Shown: positions 32,894 through 42,195 of the stretch, in pieces
Layout: every line of letters begins with the position of its first letter
How positions within the stretch are numbered: the first letter of the stretch is position 1
Source: Streptomyces sp. HmicA12
GTDB taxonomy: Bacteria; Actinomycetota; Actinomycetes; Streptomycetales; Streptomycetaceae
Reading direction: 5' to 3'
Assembly (NCBI RefSeq): GCF_000373565.1
Contig: NZ_KB891820.1
Location: 186,001-250,000, forward strand
DNA: 64,000 nucleotides
The notes under the pieces: model-generated
What the model saw: only the letters and a program-made list of their open reading frames with translations
Databases searched by the model: none
What the model was told of the DNA's origin: nothing
Program-made: the position numbers and the translations under genes

Positions 32894-34101
32894 ACCGCAC
32901 CAGCCTCCCGCAGGTCGGCTACTTCCGCCTCCGAGAGGCCGAGGCCGGTCAGGATCTCGTCCGTGTCCGAGCCGTGCGGGCGGCCCGTCCACTGGATCGC
33001 GCCCGGCGTCTCGGAGAGGCGGAACAGCACGTTCTGCATCTTGACCGTGCCGAGGTCCGGGTCGGGCAGTTCGGTGATGGAGTTCAGGGCCGTGTACTGC
33101 TCGTCGGCCATGACGTCGCGCACGTCGTAGATCGGGGCGATGGCCGCCTCCGCCTTCTCGAAGGCCGACACCACCTCGTCCCGGGTGTGGCCGGCGATCC
33201 AGCCGCCGACCGCCGCGTCGAGCTCGTCGGCGTGGGCGGCCCGGCCCGCGCCGGTCGCGAACCAGTCCTCGTCGATGAACTCGGGGCGGCCCACCAGGTG
33301 CATCACGCGTTCCGCGATCGACTGGGCGGAGGTGGAGACCGCGACCCACTTGTCGTCGCTCGTGCGGTACGTGTTGCGGGGCGCGTTGTTCGTCGAGCGG
33401 TTGCCGGTGCGCGGCTGGACGTAGCCGAGCTGGTCGTACCAGGTGGCCTGCGGGCCGAGGATCGCCAGCATCGGCTCGATGATCGCCATGTCGATGACCT
33501 GGCCCCGGCCCGTGGTGTCCCGGCCGCGCAGGGCCGCCATCACCGCGTACGAGGTGGCGAGCGCGGCGATGGAGTCCGCGAGGCCGAAGGGCGGCAGGGT
33601 CGGCGGTCCGTCCGGCTGGCCGGTGATCGCCGCGAAGCCGGACATGGCCTCGGCGAGCGTGCCGAATCCGGGGCGGCGCGCGTACGGGCCGAACTGGCCG
33701 AAGCCGGTGACGCGGGCCAGGACCAGGCGCGGGTTGGCGGCGCTCAGCTCGTCCCAGCCGAGGTTCCACTTCTCCAGCGTGCCGGGGCGGAAGTTCTCGA
33801 CGATGACGTCCGACTCGGCGGCCAGTTTGAGGAGGACCTCGCGGCCGCCGGGGGAGGACAGGTCGAGCGTGAGGTTCCGCTTGTTGCGGCCGAGGGTCTT
33901 CCACCACAGGCCGACGCCGTCCTTGGACGGGCCGTGGCCGCGCGAGGGGTCCGGCCTGCGCGGGTGCTCGATCTTGATGACCTCGGCGCCGAAGTCGCCG
34001 AGCATCGTCGCGCAGATCGGGCCGGCGAACAGGGTGGCCAGGTCGAGGACCCGGAGTCCCGTCAACGGGCCGTTCGCGGTTGCTTGGTGAGGGTTCGTCA
34101 T
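32890..34101 (-). CDS. CaiB/BaiF family (class III) CoA-transferase
   Basis: A 403-residue family III CoA-transferase. The N-terminal GLRVLDLATLFAGPICATMLGDFGAEVIK is diagnostic when read in two halves, as are RGHGPSKDG, KRNLTLDL and VENFRPGTLEKWNLG. The catalytic aspartate is expected in the segment PFGLADSIAAL. It overlaps the lyase gene downstream and the ADP-ribosylglycohydrolase gene upstream by ATGA. With the lyase it resembles CoA-activation/cleavage pairs such as those for itaconate or malate-like acids. Confidence 0.9.
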   Translation of the reverse strand: MTNPHQATANGPLTGLRVLDLATLFAGPICATMLGDFGAEVIKIEHPRRPDPSRGHGPSKDGVGLWWKTLGRNKRNLTLDLSSPGGREVLLKLAAESDVIVENFRPGTLEKWNLGWDELSAANPRLVLARVTGFGQFGPYARRPGFGTLAEAMSGFAAITGQPDGPPTLPPFGLADSIAALATSYAVMAALRGRDTTGRGQVIDMAIIEPMLAILGPQATWYDQLGYVQPRTGNRSTNNAPRNTYRTSDDKWVAVSTSAQSIAERVMHLVGRPEFIDEDWFATGAGRAAHADELDAAVGGWIAGHTRDEVVSAFEKAEAAIAPIYDVRDVMADEQYTALNSITELPDPDLGTVKMQNVLFRLSETPGAIQWTGRPHGSDTDEILTGLGLSEAEVADLREAGAV

Positions 34102-35462
34102 GCGCGGGCCTCCAGGGTGAGCCGGGCCAGTTCGTCGAAACCGATGCCGTCGAAACCACCGACCGTGGTGGCGAGGCGGTTCTTCAGCGGGGCCGTCCAT
34201 CGCGCGCCGAGCGCGTCCGGGTGTCCCGCGAGCAGACCCGCGATCGAGCCGGCGGTCGCGCCGTTGGAGTCGGTGTCCCAGCCGCCGGACACCACGCGGG
34301 TGACGGAGCCCGCGAAGTCGCCGTCGGCGTGCGTGAGGGCCGCCGCGAGGAGCGCCGCGTTGGGCAGGACGTGGACCCAGTGGTGATCGCGGTAGTGGTG
34401 GTGCAGGAGGTCCACCACCTCGGCGAAGCCCGCGGGGGTCTTCGTGGGTTCGGCGGCCGCCGTCTCGATACCCAGGCGGATCGCCTGCGCGTAGCGGGAG
34501 TGCGGCGGGACGTGGACGAGTGCGGCGCGCAGCGTGTCGTGGACCGTGGTGGGCGCCGGGCCCGCCGCGTGGGCGATCGCCGCCGCCACGAACATCTCGC
34601 CGTAGACGCCGTTGGCCGTGTGGGTCAACGTCGCGTCCCGGTAAGCCAGTTCGGCCGCGCGGGCCGGGTCGCCCGGGTTCGTCCAGCCGAAGACGTCGGC
34701 CCGGATCTGCGCGCCGATCCACTCGCGGAACGGATTGCGGTACGTGGCCGTGAGCGGCGGCTCCAGACCCGCGAGCAGATTGCGGTACGCCACGCGTTCG
34801 GCGGTGAAGGTGCGGCCCGCGGGGAGCTCGTCCAGCCACAGCTGCGCCACGTTCTCCGTGGTGAAGTCGTGGCCGTGGCGCTGCAGCAACAGCAGCCCGA
34901 GCAGCGGGTAGTTGAGGTCGTCGTCCTCCGGCATGCCGTCGATGTTCTCGGCGAGCGAGGTGGGCCGGGAGCGGCGGTTCCAGGGGTAGGCCTCGGCGAT
35001 CTCCGGGTCCAGGCCCTGTTCAGTGAACCACGTCGTCAGCGGCCAGTTGCCGGTCGAGCGGGCGATCGCCCTGATGCCGGTGAGCGGGAGCTTCTCGACC
35101 GGCTTGCCCAGGACACAGCCGACGGCCCGGCCGAGCCAGGCGGCGTGCAGGCGGGACAGTTCCGTCTCCGGGGCGCCGGGCGCGGGGGGCGCCGGGGCGG
35201 CCTCGGGGGACCGGTACGCGGCCGGTTCCGACGCAGCGAGCGGGGACGGCATGCCGGCCAGCTCGGCCAGCAACTCCTCGGCGAGCGCGCGGAGTTCGGG
35301 TGTGGCCGGAGTCCCGGACGCGCCCGCCCGCTCCGGTGCCAGATGGCCGCCCGCCGCGAGCCAGCGCCGCTCGACCGCGGCGGCGTCACGGCCGTCCTGC
35401 GCCGCCTGACGCAGCTCGTGCCCGACCAGGTCCTCGGGCTGCACCCAGGTCAGACGCAACAT
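34098..35462 (-). CDS. ADP-ribosylglycohydrolase-family protein, long form
   Basis: The 454-residue protein has an N-terminal extension of about 105 residues before an ADP-ribosylglycohydrolase fold. The domain start is HAAWLGRAVGCVLGKPVE, the first metal site appears as PEDDDLNYPLL, and the second as GGWDTDSNGATAGSIAGLL, both consistent with an active binuclear magnesium centre. ATG 35462 overlaps the upstream stop in TGATG; GTG 35465 is the alternative. It is one of four paralogues in this operon and the most divergent in length. Confidence 0.87.
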   Translation of the reverse strand: MLRLTWVQPEDLVGHELRQAAQDGRDAAAVERRWLAAGGHLAPERAGASGTPATPELRALAEELLAELAGMPSPLAASEPAAYRSPEAAPAPPAPGAPETELSRLHAAWLGRAVGCVLGKPVEKLPLTGIRAIARSTGNWPLTTWFTEQGLDPEIAEAYPWNRRSRPTSLAENIDGMPEDDDLNYPLLGLLLLQRHGHDFTTENVAQLWLDELPAGRTFTAERVAYRNLLAGLEPPLTATYRNPFREWIGAQIRADVFGWTNPGDPARAAELAYRDATLTHTANGVYGEMFVAAAIAHAAGPAPTTVHDTLRAALVHVPPHSRYAQAIRLGIETAAAEPTKTPAGFAEVVDLLHHHYRDHHWVHVLPNAALLAAALTHADGDFAGSVTRVVSGGWDTDSNGATAGSIAGLLAGHPDALGARWTAPLKNRLATTVGGFDGIGFDELARLTLEARA

Positions 35463-36625
35463 CACAGGCCCGCAATCGTGGCGAACGTGGCCTCGTGGGC
35501 GCGGCGGCGCTCCAGGTCGCGGGCGTACACCTCACGTGTGATCTGGGCGAGCGACGCCGCCGGGGCGTGCAGGTCCAGCTTGCTGGCCCGGGAGATCTCC
35601 GCGCTCCACTCCTTGGGCACGGCCTGCTCCCCGTACAGCGCGCCGACGATCGCGCCGCTCATCGTGGCGATCGAGTCGCAGTCGCGGCCGTAGTTGACCG
35701 AGCCGAGCACGGTGTGGCGGAAGTCGCCGCGGCCGACCAGGAGCATGCCGAGCGCCACCGGGAGCTCCTCGATGGCGTGCAGCCGGGAGGGGCGGCGGGC
35801 GCCGAGGGACGGCTTGCGGTACTCCGGGCCGACCGTGTCGAAGGGGGCGACCGCCTCGCGCAGCGGCTTCAGCGCGTCCTCGAAGTCGTCGTAGCGGGCG
35901 GCGACTTCGCAGACCGCCTCGATCGCGGACTTCGTGCCGTCCTTGGCGAGCTTCAGGACGTCCTCGACGACGCTCTCGGGCGTCGCGCCCGGCCGGTACG
36001 CCGCCGCGACGGCCGCCGCGAACACGCCGGCCGCCTCCCGGCCGTACGAGCTCTGGTGCGCGCCCGCCACGTCGAGCGCCTCCTCGTAGGCCTTCAGCGG
36101 GTTGCCCGCGTTGACCGCGCCGACCGGCGCCATGTACATCGCGGCGCCGCAGTTCACGATGTTGCCGACGCCCGCCTCGCGCGGGTCGATGTGGCCGTAG
36201 TGGATACGCGCCACGATCCACTTCTCGGCGAGGAAGATGCGCTGGAGGGGGAGGGCCTCGGCCTCCAGCTCCGGGATCCAGCGGGGGGTCGTGATCAGGT
36301 CGGGGACCAGGTGGTCGGCGACCGCGTACGCGTCGAGGTGGTCGCGGACCTTCTCGTAGACGCGGATCAGCGCGTGCGTCATGAGGGTGTCGTCGGTGAC
36401 GTGCCCGTCGCCCTTGTGGTACGGGGCGATGGGCCGGGCCGTCTTCCAGTCGTCCTTGTAGAACGGCTCCACGATGCCGCGGACCCGGCCGCCGTGCCGC
36501 TCCGCGATGGCCTCCGGGGTCCAGCCCTCGACGGGGCCGCCGAGCGCGTCGCCCACGGCCGCGCCGACCAGGGCGCCGGTGGTGCGGTCTTCGAGTGTGA
36601 GGGTGGCCGTCGTCTCGGTGCTCAT
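35462..36625 (-). CDS. ADP-ribosylglycohydrolase-family protein
   Basis: This 387-residue enzyme has the family opening TTGALVGAAVGDALGGPVEG, the first metal motif VTDDTLM (Asp78, Asp79) and the second NYGRDCDSIATMSGAIVGAL, so both magnesium sites look intact. Family members remove ADP-ribose from proteins or cleave related N-ribosyl bonds. It is joined to both neighbours by ATGA or TGATG overlaps. Confidence 0.9.
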   Translation of the reverse strand: MSTETTATLTLEDRTTGALVGAAVGDALGGPVEGWTPEAIAERHGGRVRGIVEPFYKDDWKTARPIAPYHKGDGHVTDDTLMTHALIRVYEKVRDHLDAYAVADHLVPDLITTPRWIPELEAEALPLQRIFLAEKWIVARIHYGHIDPREAGVGNIVNCGAAMYMAPVGAVNAGNPLKAYEEALDVAGAHQSSYGREAAGVFAAAVAAAYRPGATPESVVEDVLKLAKDGTKSAIEAVCEVAARYDDFEDALKPLREAVAPFDTVGPEYRKPSLGARRPSRLHAIEELPVALGMLLVGRGDFRHTVLGSVNYGRDCDSIATMSGAIVGALYGEQAVPKEWSAEISRASKLDLHAPAASLAQITREVYARDLERRRAHEATFATIAGL

Positions 36626-37782
36626 GCCGGAGTTCCTTCTGCGGAGAGGGAGTGGGGGTGCGAAGTGGTGTCGGCCAGGCGTGCGGCCAGGTCCATGAGG
36701 TCGGTGCCCGCGAGGCTGGGCAGGGCGCAGCCCGCGAGGGTGCGGCAGGCGTCCCGCCAGGTGTCCGGGAGGGCGTCGGCGCCGCCGAGCGCGCCGGTGA
36801 GGGCGCCGGCCAGGGCGGGCGCGCTGTCCGCGACGCGGGACAGGCAGGCCGCGGACGGCACCGCCTCGGTCACCGCGCCCGCCGCGGCCGTGGCCACGGC
36901 GAGGGCCACGGGGACCGTCTCCGCCGCCGCGATGCCGTAGCTGTAGACGTGGTCGACGATCTCGTGCTCCAGGACCGGCACGAGGGCGAAGGCGTTGCCG
37001 GGCAGGCCCGGGCGGGCGGCCGCCGTGGCGCGGCCCAGGTCGACGGCCTTGTGCGCGTTGCGGTGGATCTCGGTGCCCTCGGGGAGCTGGGCGAGCGCCG
37101 CGTCCACGCAGGCGTCCACGTCGGCGCCGCCGAGGGCCGCGGCGACCGCCGCCGCGATCGCGCGGGCGCCGTGCACGCCGTCGCCGTCCTGGGTGTAGCG
37201 GGCGTCGAACTCGGCGAGATCGGCGGCCATTTCGGGCTTGCCCGGGTGGACGACGGCGAGGACCGCCGCCCGGACGCAGGCCGCGTCGTCGAAGTAGTGC
37301 GGGTTGTCGTGGCCGGTGGCCGGAGGGCGCAGGCCCGCCGCCAGGTTGCCGAGACCCGCGCGCACCGAGATGCGGGCGCGCAGCGGGATCTGGGCCGACT
37401 CGATCTCGTCGGCCCGGGCCGCGGCCGCCGCGATCTCGTCGGCGAGGGTGTTCCAGGCCAGGGAGAGGGAGGAGCGGACGCGGTGGTCGGTCGGGAGGTC
37501 GCCGAGGCCGGCCTCGTGCGCCGACAGGATGGAGTGCGCCGTGAACGCGGCCCACTCGGCGTCGTCGGACGGGCCGAGGCGCAGTGGCTCCGGGGGCTGG
37601 TTCAGGGCGATCGGGACGGGGAGCGTCGTCGTCGCGTTCTGCTCCGCGAAGGTGTCCAGCTCGCGGGTGAGGCGGCGGGTCCAGTCGGGGAGGCGGGCCG
37701 CGCGGTGTCGTCCCGACGGCCACCCGGCTGCGTCTCCTGCGGCGATGCCGAGGAGGAGGCCCTCGATGCGGTCGGGTGTCAT
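36622..37782 (-). CDS. ADP-ribosylglycohydrolase-family protein with altered metal sites
   Basis: The 386-residue product begins RIEGLLLGIAAGDAAGWPSG, a clear family start, but the first metal motif reads SDDAEW rather than TDDT, and the second reads SRVADSAPALAGAL, where the usual first aspartate is valine. One of the two magnesium sites may therefore be weakened. It may have changed substrate, or serve as a regulatory partner of the active paralogues. ATG 37782 follows AAAGG. A repeat element separates it from the next paralogue. Confidence 0.85.
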   Translation of the reverse strand: MTPDRIEGLLLGIAAGDAAGWPSGRHRAARLPDWTRRLTRELDTFAEQNATTTLPVPIALNQPPEPLRLGPSDDAEWAAFTAHSILSAHEAGLGDLPTDHRVRSSLSLAWNTLADEIAAAAARADEIESAQIPLRARISVRAGLGNLAAGLRPPATGHDNPHYFDDAACVRAAVLAVVHPGKPEMAADLAEFDARYTQDGDGVHGARAIAAAVAAALGGADVDACVDAALAQLPEGTEIHRNAHKAVDLGRATAAARPGLPGNAFALVPVLEHEIVDHVYSYGIAAAETVPVALAVATAAAGAVTEAVPSAACLSRVADSAPALAGALTGALGGADALPDTWRDACRTLAGCALPSLAGTDLMDLAARLADTTSHPHSLSAEGTPA

Positions 37783-37837
37783 GGGTGGGCCTTTCGAGAG
37801 CGTCTGCCGGGTGCTGTTTCGTTGCCGGGTGCGGTTC

Positions 37838-37926
37838 CGGTGGGGGCTGGTCGCGCCGTTCCCCGCGCCCCTGGAAGGCCTGCGGCCTTCAGGGGAAAGC
37901 CGCGCGAAGCGCATGCCTGGCCCATC
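37838..37926. repeat. Copy of the long repeat family inside the ADP-ribosylglycohydrolase operon
   Basis: CCGGTGGGGGCTGGTCGCGC, then CGTTCCCCGCGCCCCTGG, a GGCCTGCGGCC hairpin and CAGGGGAAAGCCGCGCGAAG occur in the same order as in 31938-32020. The element fills the 142-base space between two paralogues and could partly terminate or process the operon transcript. Confidence 0.75.
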
Positions 37927-39007
37927 ACGCCACCGCCCCCGCGCGGTCCGGCGGCGTAGGCGTCAACTCGTCGGCCACGTCGAGGATGTGACGGCCCGCC
38001 ATGGACGGGAGGCAGCTGCCGCGGACCGGGCCGATCGCCGCGTTCCAGGCCTGCGGGATCGCGGACTCGCCGCGCAGGGCGCCGGCCAGGGCTCCGGCCA
38101 CCGCGGCCGTGGTGTCCGCGTCGCGGCCCATGTTCACCGCCGTGAGGACCGACTCGCGGAAGTCGCCGCGGGCCACGGCGAACGCGCCGAAGGCGAGACC
38201 GACGGCCTCGGGGGCCAGGTCCGTCCAGGGGTAGCCGCCGATCACGACCGCCTTGCGCACGGCGCGTTCCATGGAGAGCTGGGTGCCGTCCGGGTCGCGG
38301 CGGGCCCGGCGCGCCGCCTGCACCGCGCGGTGCAGGGAGCGGGCCGTCCAGGAGTCGTCGGGGACGACGGAGAGCGCCGCCTGGACCACCGCGTCCGGGT
38401 TGTGGCTGACCATCGCCGCGGCGACGCCCGCCGCCACGGCCCGGCCGCCGTGGATGCCCTCGCCGTCGTGGCTGACCGTGCCGTCGATGGCGACCAGGCG
38501 GGCCGCCTCGGCGGGGCGTCCGGCCGCGTACACACCGAACGGCGCCGCGCGCATCGCGAGTCCGTCGCTCCACGCGTGCCGGTGCTGGGCCGAGATGGGG
38601 GCCGCGAGACCCCGGCGCAGGTTCTCCAGGGTGCCGCGCTCGCTGAAGCCGGCGCCCTTGAACGGGCCCTCGTCGCGGTCCGCGATCCACGTGTGCCACG
38701 CCCGCTCGACGTGGCTGACCGTGAGCCCGGTCCCGTGCTCCGCGAGCAGCAGACCCGAGAAGATCGCGTACTCGGTGTCGTCCGTACCGGCCGGGTTCTC
38801 CGACACGAACCCCTCGATGCGGCCCCAGCGTTCCCGGATCTGGGACGGCTTCATGTTCTCGGCGGGGGCGCCGAGCGCGTCGCCGACGGCGAGTCCGAGG
38901 AGCGCGCCGCGGGCCCGGTCGCGCAGCGAGATGGTGGCGGGGGGCGGGGGCTGCGGGACCGTGCGGAGCCTGCGGGCCGACGGGTCCGGGTCGACGCTGA
39001 CGCTCAT
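37925..39007 (-). CDS. ADP-ribosylglycohydrolase-family protein
   Basis: A 360-residue protein with a 30-residue N-terminal leader followed by GALLGLAVGDALGAPAEN. Both metal motifs are canonical: Thr75-Asp76-Asp77-Thr78 followed by Glu, and Asp296-Ala-Asp298-Thr299 in NMGRDADTTAAVAGALAGAL. It is therefore expected to be an active magnesium-dependent hydrolase. It lies 66 bases downstream of the substrate-binding lipoprotein gene, linking import and hydrolysis. Confidence 0.9.
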   Translation of the reverse strand: MSVSVDPDPSARRLRTVPQPPPPATISLRDRARGALLGLAVGDALGAPAENMKPSQIRERWGRIEGFVSENPAGTDDTEYAIFSGLLLAEHGTGLTVSHVERAWHTWIADRDEGPFKGAGFSERGTLENLRRGLAAPISAQHRHAWSDGLAMRAAPFGVYAAGRPAEAARLVAIDGTVSHDGEGIHGGRAVAAGVAAAMVSHNPDAVVQAALSVVPDDSWTARSLHRAVQAARRARRDPDGTQLSMERAVRKAVVIGGYPWTDLAPEAVGLAFGAFAVARGDFRESVLTAVNMGRDADTTAAVAGALAGALRGESAIPQAWNAAIGPVRGSCLPSMAGRHILDVADELTPTPPDRAGAVA

Positions 39008-39073
39008 GGTGTGTTCGTGCTCATTTCTGGGGTCGTGCCGGGTGGTGCGGGTGCTCGGCGCCGGTACGGCTGC

Positions 39074-40369
39074 TCAGCGCTGGTAGCGGTCGAGAATGCG
39101 GTTGCCGTCCCCCGCGAGGCGCTTGCGGAGCTCGGTGATGCCGATCGCGCCGTTGTAGTACTCCTGGTACGCCGGGGTGGCGATCTTGTCCTTCCACTCG
39201 GCGTAGCCGCGCACCCCGAGGACGGGGGAGGGGCGCAGGGACGCCGCTATGTCGGCACCGGTCCGCCAGCCGTACTTCGAGGTGGTGAGGGACGGGTCCT
39301 TGAGCGCCTCGGTGCTCGTGGGCAACAGCCAGTCGCCGCGCGCCAGTTGGACCTGGTGCCTGGCCTGCGTGAGGTACGCGATGAAGGCGGCCGCCTCCTT
39401 CTTGTGGGGGCTGTCCTCGGAGACCGAGAGGGTCTGCGGCGCGGTGCCCTGGGCGAGGCCGCCCGCGCCCTTCGGCATGGGCAGGACCGTCCAGTCGAAG
39501 CCCTTGGGCGCCTGCTGCTGGACCTGCTGCCGGTAGGAGAAGTTGAGCGGCAGCATCGCGTAGCGGCCCGCGAAGAAGCCGGGCAGTGTGTCCGAACCCG
39601 ACATGCCCAGGCCCGACTTGGGGGCCGTGCGGTCCTGGTTGACCTGCCGGTTGATCAGCTGCGCGATCGCCGAGTCGGCGCCGTCGTAACGGATCTCGTT
39701 CTTGCCGTCCTTGTCCGTGTAGAAGATCCTGCCGCCGGTGGACAGGGACAGGTTCACCGACTGGCTGACCGGCTCCTTCATGGACCAGGCGACGCCGTAG
39801 GCGTTCCTGCCGCGCGTCAGCTTCTTGCACACGCGCTCGAACTCGTCCCAGGTCCACGGGTTCTCGGCGGTCGGGACGCGGACGCCGGACTCCTTGAGCA
39901 GCTTGGTGTTCGCGATGATCACGCGCGGCTCCTGGAGGAACGGGATGCCGTACACCTTGCCGTCGTACGTCGTCGTCGCCCAGGCGGCCTTCGGGATGTC
40001 CTGCTTCAGGGAGTCGGGCAGGTACGGGGCCAGGTCCGCGAGGTAGCCGCCGTATCCGAAGTCCGTGAGGTCGGAGGCGTCGTCGTGGAAGATGTCCGGC
40101 GCCTCGCCGCCCTCGAACGAGGTGAGGAGCTGGTCGTGGATGTTGTCCCAGCTGCCCTGGACGTACTTGACCTTGACTTCGGTGTGGCTGTCGTTCCACC
40201 GCTTCACGAGCGCCTTGTTGGCGTCGACCGACTCCTTCTGCCAGGCCAGGCTCAGGAATTCGAGGGTGATCGTGCCGTCGGCCGACTCGGAGTCCGAGCC
40301 GCCGCAGCCCGCGACGACGGTGGTGGCCACGCCCGCCGCGGCGGCGGTGAGGAAGGTGCGCCTGCGCAT
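39074..40369 (-). CDS. ABC importer substrate-binding lipoprotein (family 1 sugar type)
   Basis: The 431-residue protein has an MRRRTFL start, a hydrophobic stretch and the lipobox VVAGC with Cys22 as the lipidation site. The rest follows the carbohydrate-binding family 1 pattern, with NDSHTEVKVKYVQGSWDNIHDQLL in the first lobe and GGEAPDIFHDDASDLTDFG. Its start overlaps the stop of the permease gene in TGATG. Together with the two permeases it forms a sugar- or nucleoside-type importer; no ATPase is in the operon, so a shared MsiK-like ATPase, known in Streptomyces, is likely. Confidence 0.92.
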   Translation of the reverse strand: MRRRTFLTAAAAGVATTVVAGCGGSDSESADGTITLEFLSLAWQKESVDANKALVKRWNDSHTEVKVKYVQGSWDNIHDQLLTSFEGGEAPDIFHDDASDLTDFGYGGYLADLAPYLPDSLKQDIPKAAWATTTYDGKVYGIPFLQEPRVIIANTKLLKESGVRVPTAENPWTWDEFERVCKKLTRGRNAYGVAWSMKEPVSQSVNLSLSTGGRIFYTDKDGKNEIRYDGADSAIAQLINRQVNQDRTAPKSGLGMSGSDTLPGFFAGRYAMLPLNFSYRQQVQQQAPKGFDWTVLPMPKGAGGLAQGTAPQTLSVSEDSPHKKEAAAFIAYLTQARHQVQLARGDWLLPTSTEALKDPSLTTSKYGWRTGADIAASLRPSPVLGVRGYAEWKDKIATPAYQEYYNGAIGITELRKRLAGDGNRILDRYQR

Positions 40370-41211
40370 CAGCCCTTCACCGCCCCGCTCATCATGCCGC
40401 CGACCAGGCGCCGCTGGAGCAGCGCGAAGAAGACGAGGCTGGGGATCGTGGCCAGGACCGAGGCCGCCGCCAGCGGACCGAGGTCCGCGACGCCCTCGGC
40501 GCCGAGGAAGCGGGTGAGGATGACCGACATCGTCTGGTTCTCCGGGGACTTGAGGAGCACGAGGGCGAAGAAGAACTCGTTCCAGGCGGTCACGAAGCTG
40601 AACATCAGCGTGGCCACCAGACCGGGGGCCAGCAGCGGCAGCACCACGCTGACGAGCGTGCGCAGCCGGCTCGCCCCGTCCATCGCCGCCGCCTCCTCCA
40701 GGGAGGCCGGCACCGACTTCACGTAGCCCTGGAGCATCCACAGGGAGAAGGGCAGGTTCCACACGACGTAGACGAGGATCAGACCCGGGATGCTGTCGAT
40801 CATGTGCAGGTTCTTCAGCACCAGGAACAGCGGGATGATCACCAGGACGAACGGGAACATCTGGCTGACCAGGATCCACGCCGTGCCCGCCTGGCTCACG
40901 CGCGTCTTGTAGCGGACCATCACGTACGCCGCCGGGACCGCGATGGCCACCGCGATCAGCGAGGCGCTGACCGCGACGATCAGGCTGTTGAGCGCCGAGT
41001 GGAGCAGCGGCTGGGCGTCGAAGGCCGTCCGGTAGTTGTCCAGGCTCGGGTGGACCGGGATCCAGGTCGGGTCGATCGAGCCCAGTTCCTGCGGGGACTT
41101 GAAGGACGTGGAGAGCAGCCAGAGGAACGGGAAGGCCAGGAAGACCATGTAGCAGAGCAGCGCCAGGTACTGACCGGCCCGGCCGGCGACCCGCGGGAGG
41201 GGAGTGCTCAT
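40369..41211 (-). CDS. ABC importer permease, MalG type
   Basis: The 280-residue permease has six membrane segments and the EAA loop for ATPase contact, reading SLEEAAAMDGASRLRTLVSVVLPLL in two parts, with the conserved glycine. The N-terminal FLAFPFLWLLSTSFKSPQEL is typical of MalG-like subunits. It overlaps both neighbours by four or one base. Confidence 0.93.
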   Translation of the reverse strand: MSTPLPRVAGRAGQYLALLCYMVFLAFPFLWLLSTSFKSPQELGSIDPTWIPVHPSLDNYRTAFDAQPLLHSALNSLIVAVSASLIAVAIAVPAAYVMVRYKTRVSQAGTAWILVSQMFPFVLVIIPLFLVLKNLHMIDSIPGLILVYVVWNLPFSLWMLQGYVKSVPASLEEAAAMDGASRLRTLVSVVLPLLAPGLVATLMFSFVTAWNEFFFALVLLKSPENQTMSVILTRFLGAEGVADLGPLAAASVLATIPSLVFFALLQRRLVGGMMSGAVKG

Positions 41212-42176
41212 GCCGCTGCCTCCACATCTTCCTTGAGCTTCTTGCGCAGGAACACGGTCAGCAGCACCGCGATCACGGCGACCATGACGAGTCCCATCGC
41301 GGCGGCGTAGCCGAACTGGCCGTACTTGAAGGCCTCCTCGTACGCGAAGAGCATCGGCAGCCGGGTCTGGCCGCCGGGCCCGCCCTGCGTCAGGACGTAC
41401 ACGAGGCCGAAGGAATTGAAGTTCCAGATGAAGTTGAGCGCGGTGATGGCCAGGACGACGGGCTTGAGCGCCGGCCACGTCACCGTCGTGAAGCGGCGCC
41501 ACAGTCCGGCGCCGTCCAGCTGGGCGGCTTCGCGCAGCTCGTGCGGCACGTTCTGCAGGCCGGCCAGGAGCACGACCGTCGTCTGCGGCATGCCCGCCCA
41601 GACGCCCACGACGATGACCGCCGGGAGCGCGTAGGACAGGTCGGAGAGCCAGTCGACGTTCTCGTGGATCAGGCCGAGCTGGGTCAGCGTCTTGTTCAGG
41701 ACGCCCGCGTCCGAGTGGTAGACGAGGCGCCACATGATGCCGACCACGACCTCGGGCATCGCCCAGGGGACGAGCGCCAGGGTGCGGGCCAGCCAGCGGA
41801 AGCGCAGGTTCTCGTTGAGCAGCAGGGCGAGGCCGAGGGCCAGGACGAACTGCAGCGCCGTGACGCAGACCGCCCAGATCAGGCCGATCCGGAACGACTC
41901 CCAGAACAGCCCGTCGTGGCGCAGGTCGAAGAAGTTGTCCAGTCCGACGAACTGCGTGGGCGACGTACGGCCCGCCTGCGAGTCCGTGAAGGCCAGCGAG
42001 ACGCCGTACAGAAGGGGGCCCACGCTGAGTATCAGGATCGGGATCAGCGCGGGGAGCAGCAGGAACCACGCGCCCCGGTCCAGACCGAGCGCGCGCTTGC
42101 GCTGGTCCGGGGTGCGGGGCGGCGGTGTGCCGCGGCTGCCCGGGACGGCGCTGTCCCGGGAGGCTGTGAGACTCAT
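41208..42176 (-). CDS. ABC importer permease, MalF type
   Basis: The 322-residue permease has a cytoplasmic N-terminus rich in proline and arginine, six membrane segments and the EAA loop ELREAAQLDGAGLWRRFTTV. It forms the heterodimer with the MalG-type subunit. It is the first transporter gene after the LacI regulator, 19 bases downstream of it. Confidence 0.93.
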   Translation of the reverse strand: MSLTASRDSAVPGSRGTPPPRTPDQRKRALGLDRGAWFLLLPALIPILILSVGPLLYGVSLAFTDSQAGRTSPTQFVGLDNFFDLRHDGLFWESFRIGLIWAVCVTALQFVLALGLALLLNENLRFRWLARTLALVPWAMPEVVVGIMWRLVYHSDAGVLNKTLTQLGLIHENVDWLSDLSYALPAVIVVGVWAGMPQTTVVLLAGLQNVPHELREAAQLDGAGLWRRFTTVTWPALKPVVLAITALNFIWNFNSFGLVYVLTQGGPGGQTRLPMLFAYEEAFKYGQFGYAAAMGLVMVAVIAVLLTVFLRKKLKEDVEAAA

Positions 42177-42195
42177 GGTGCGAACCTCGTGACTC

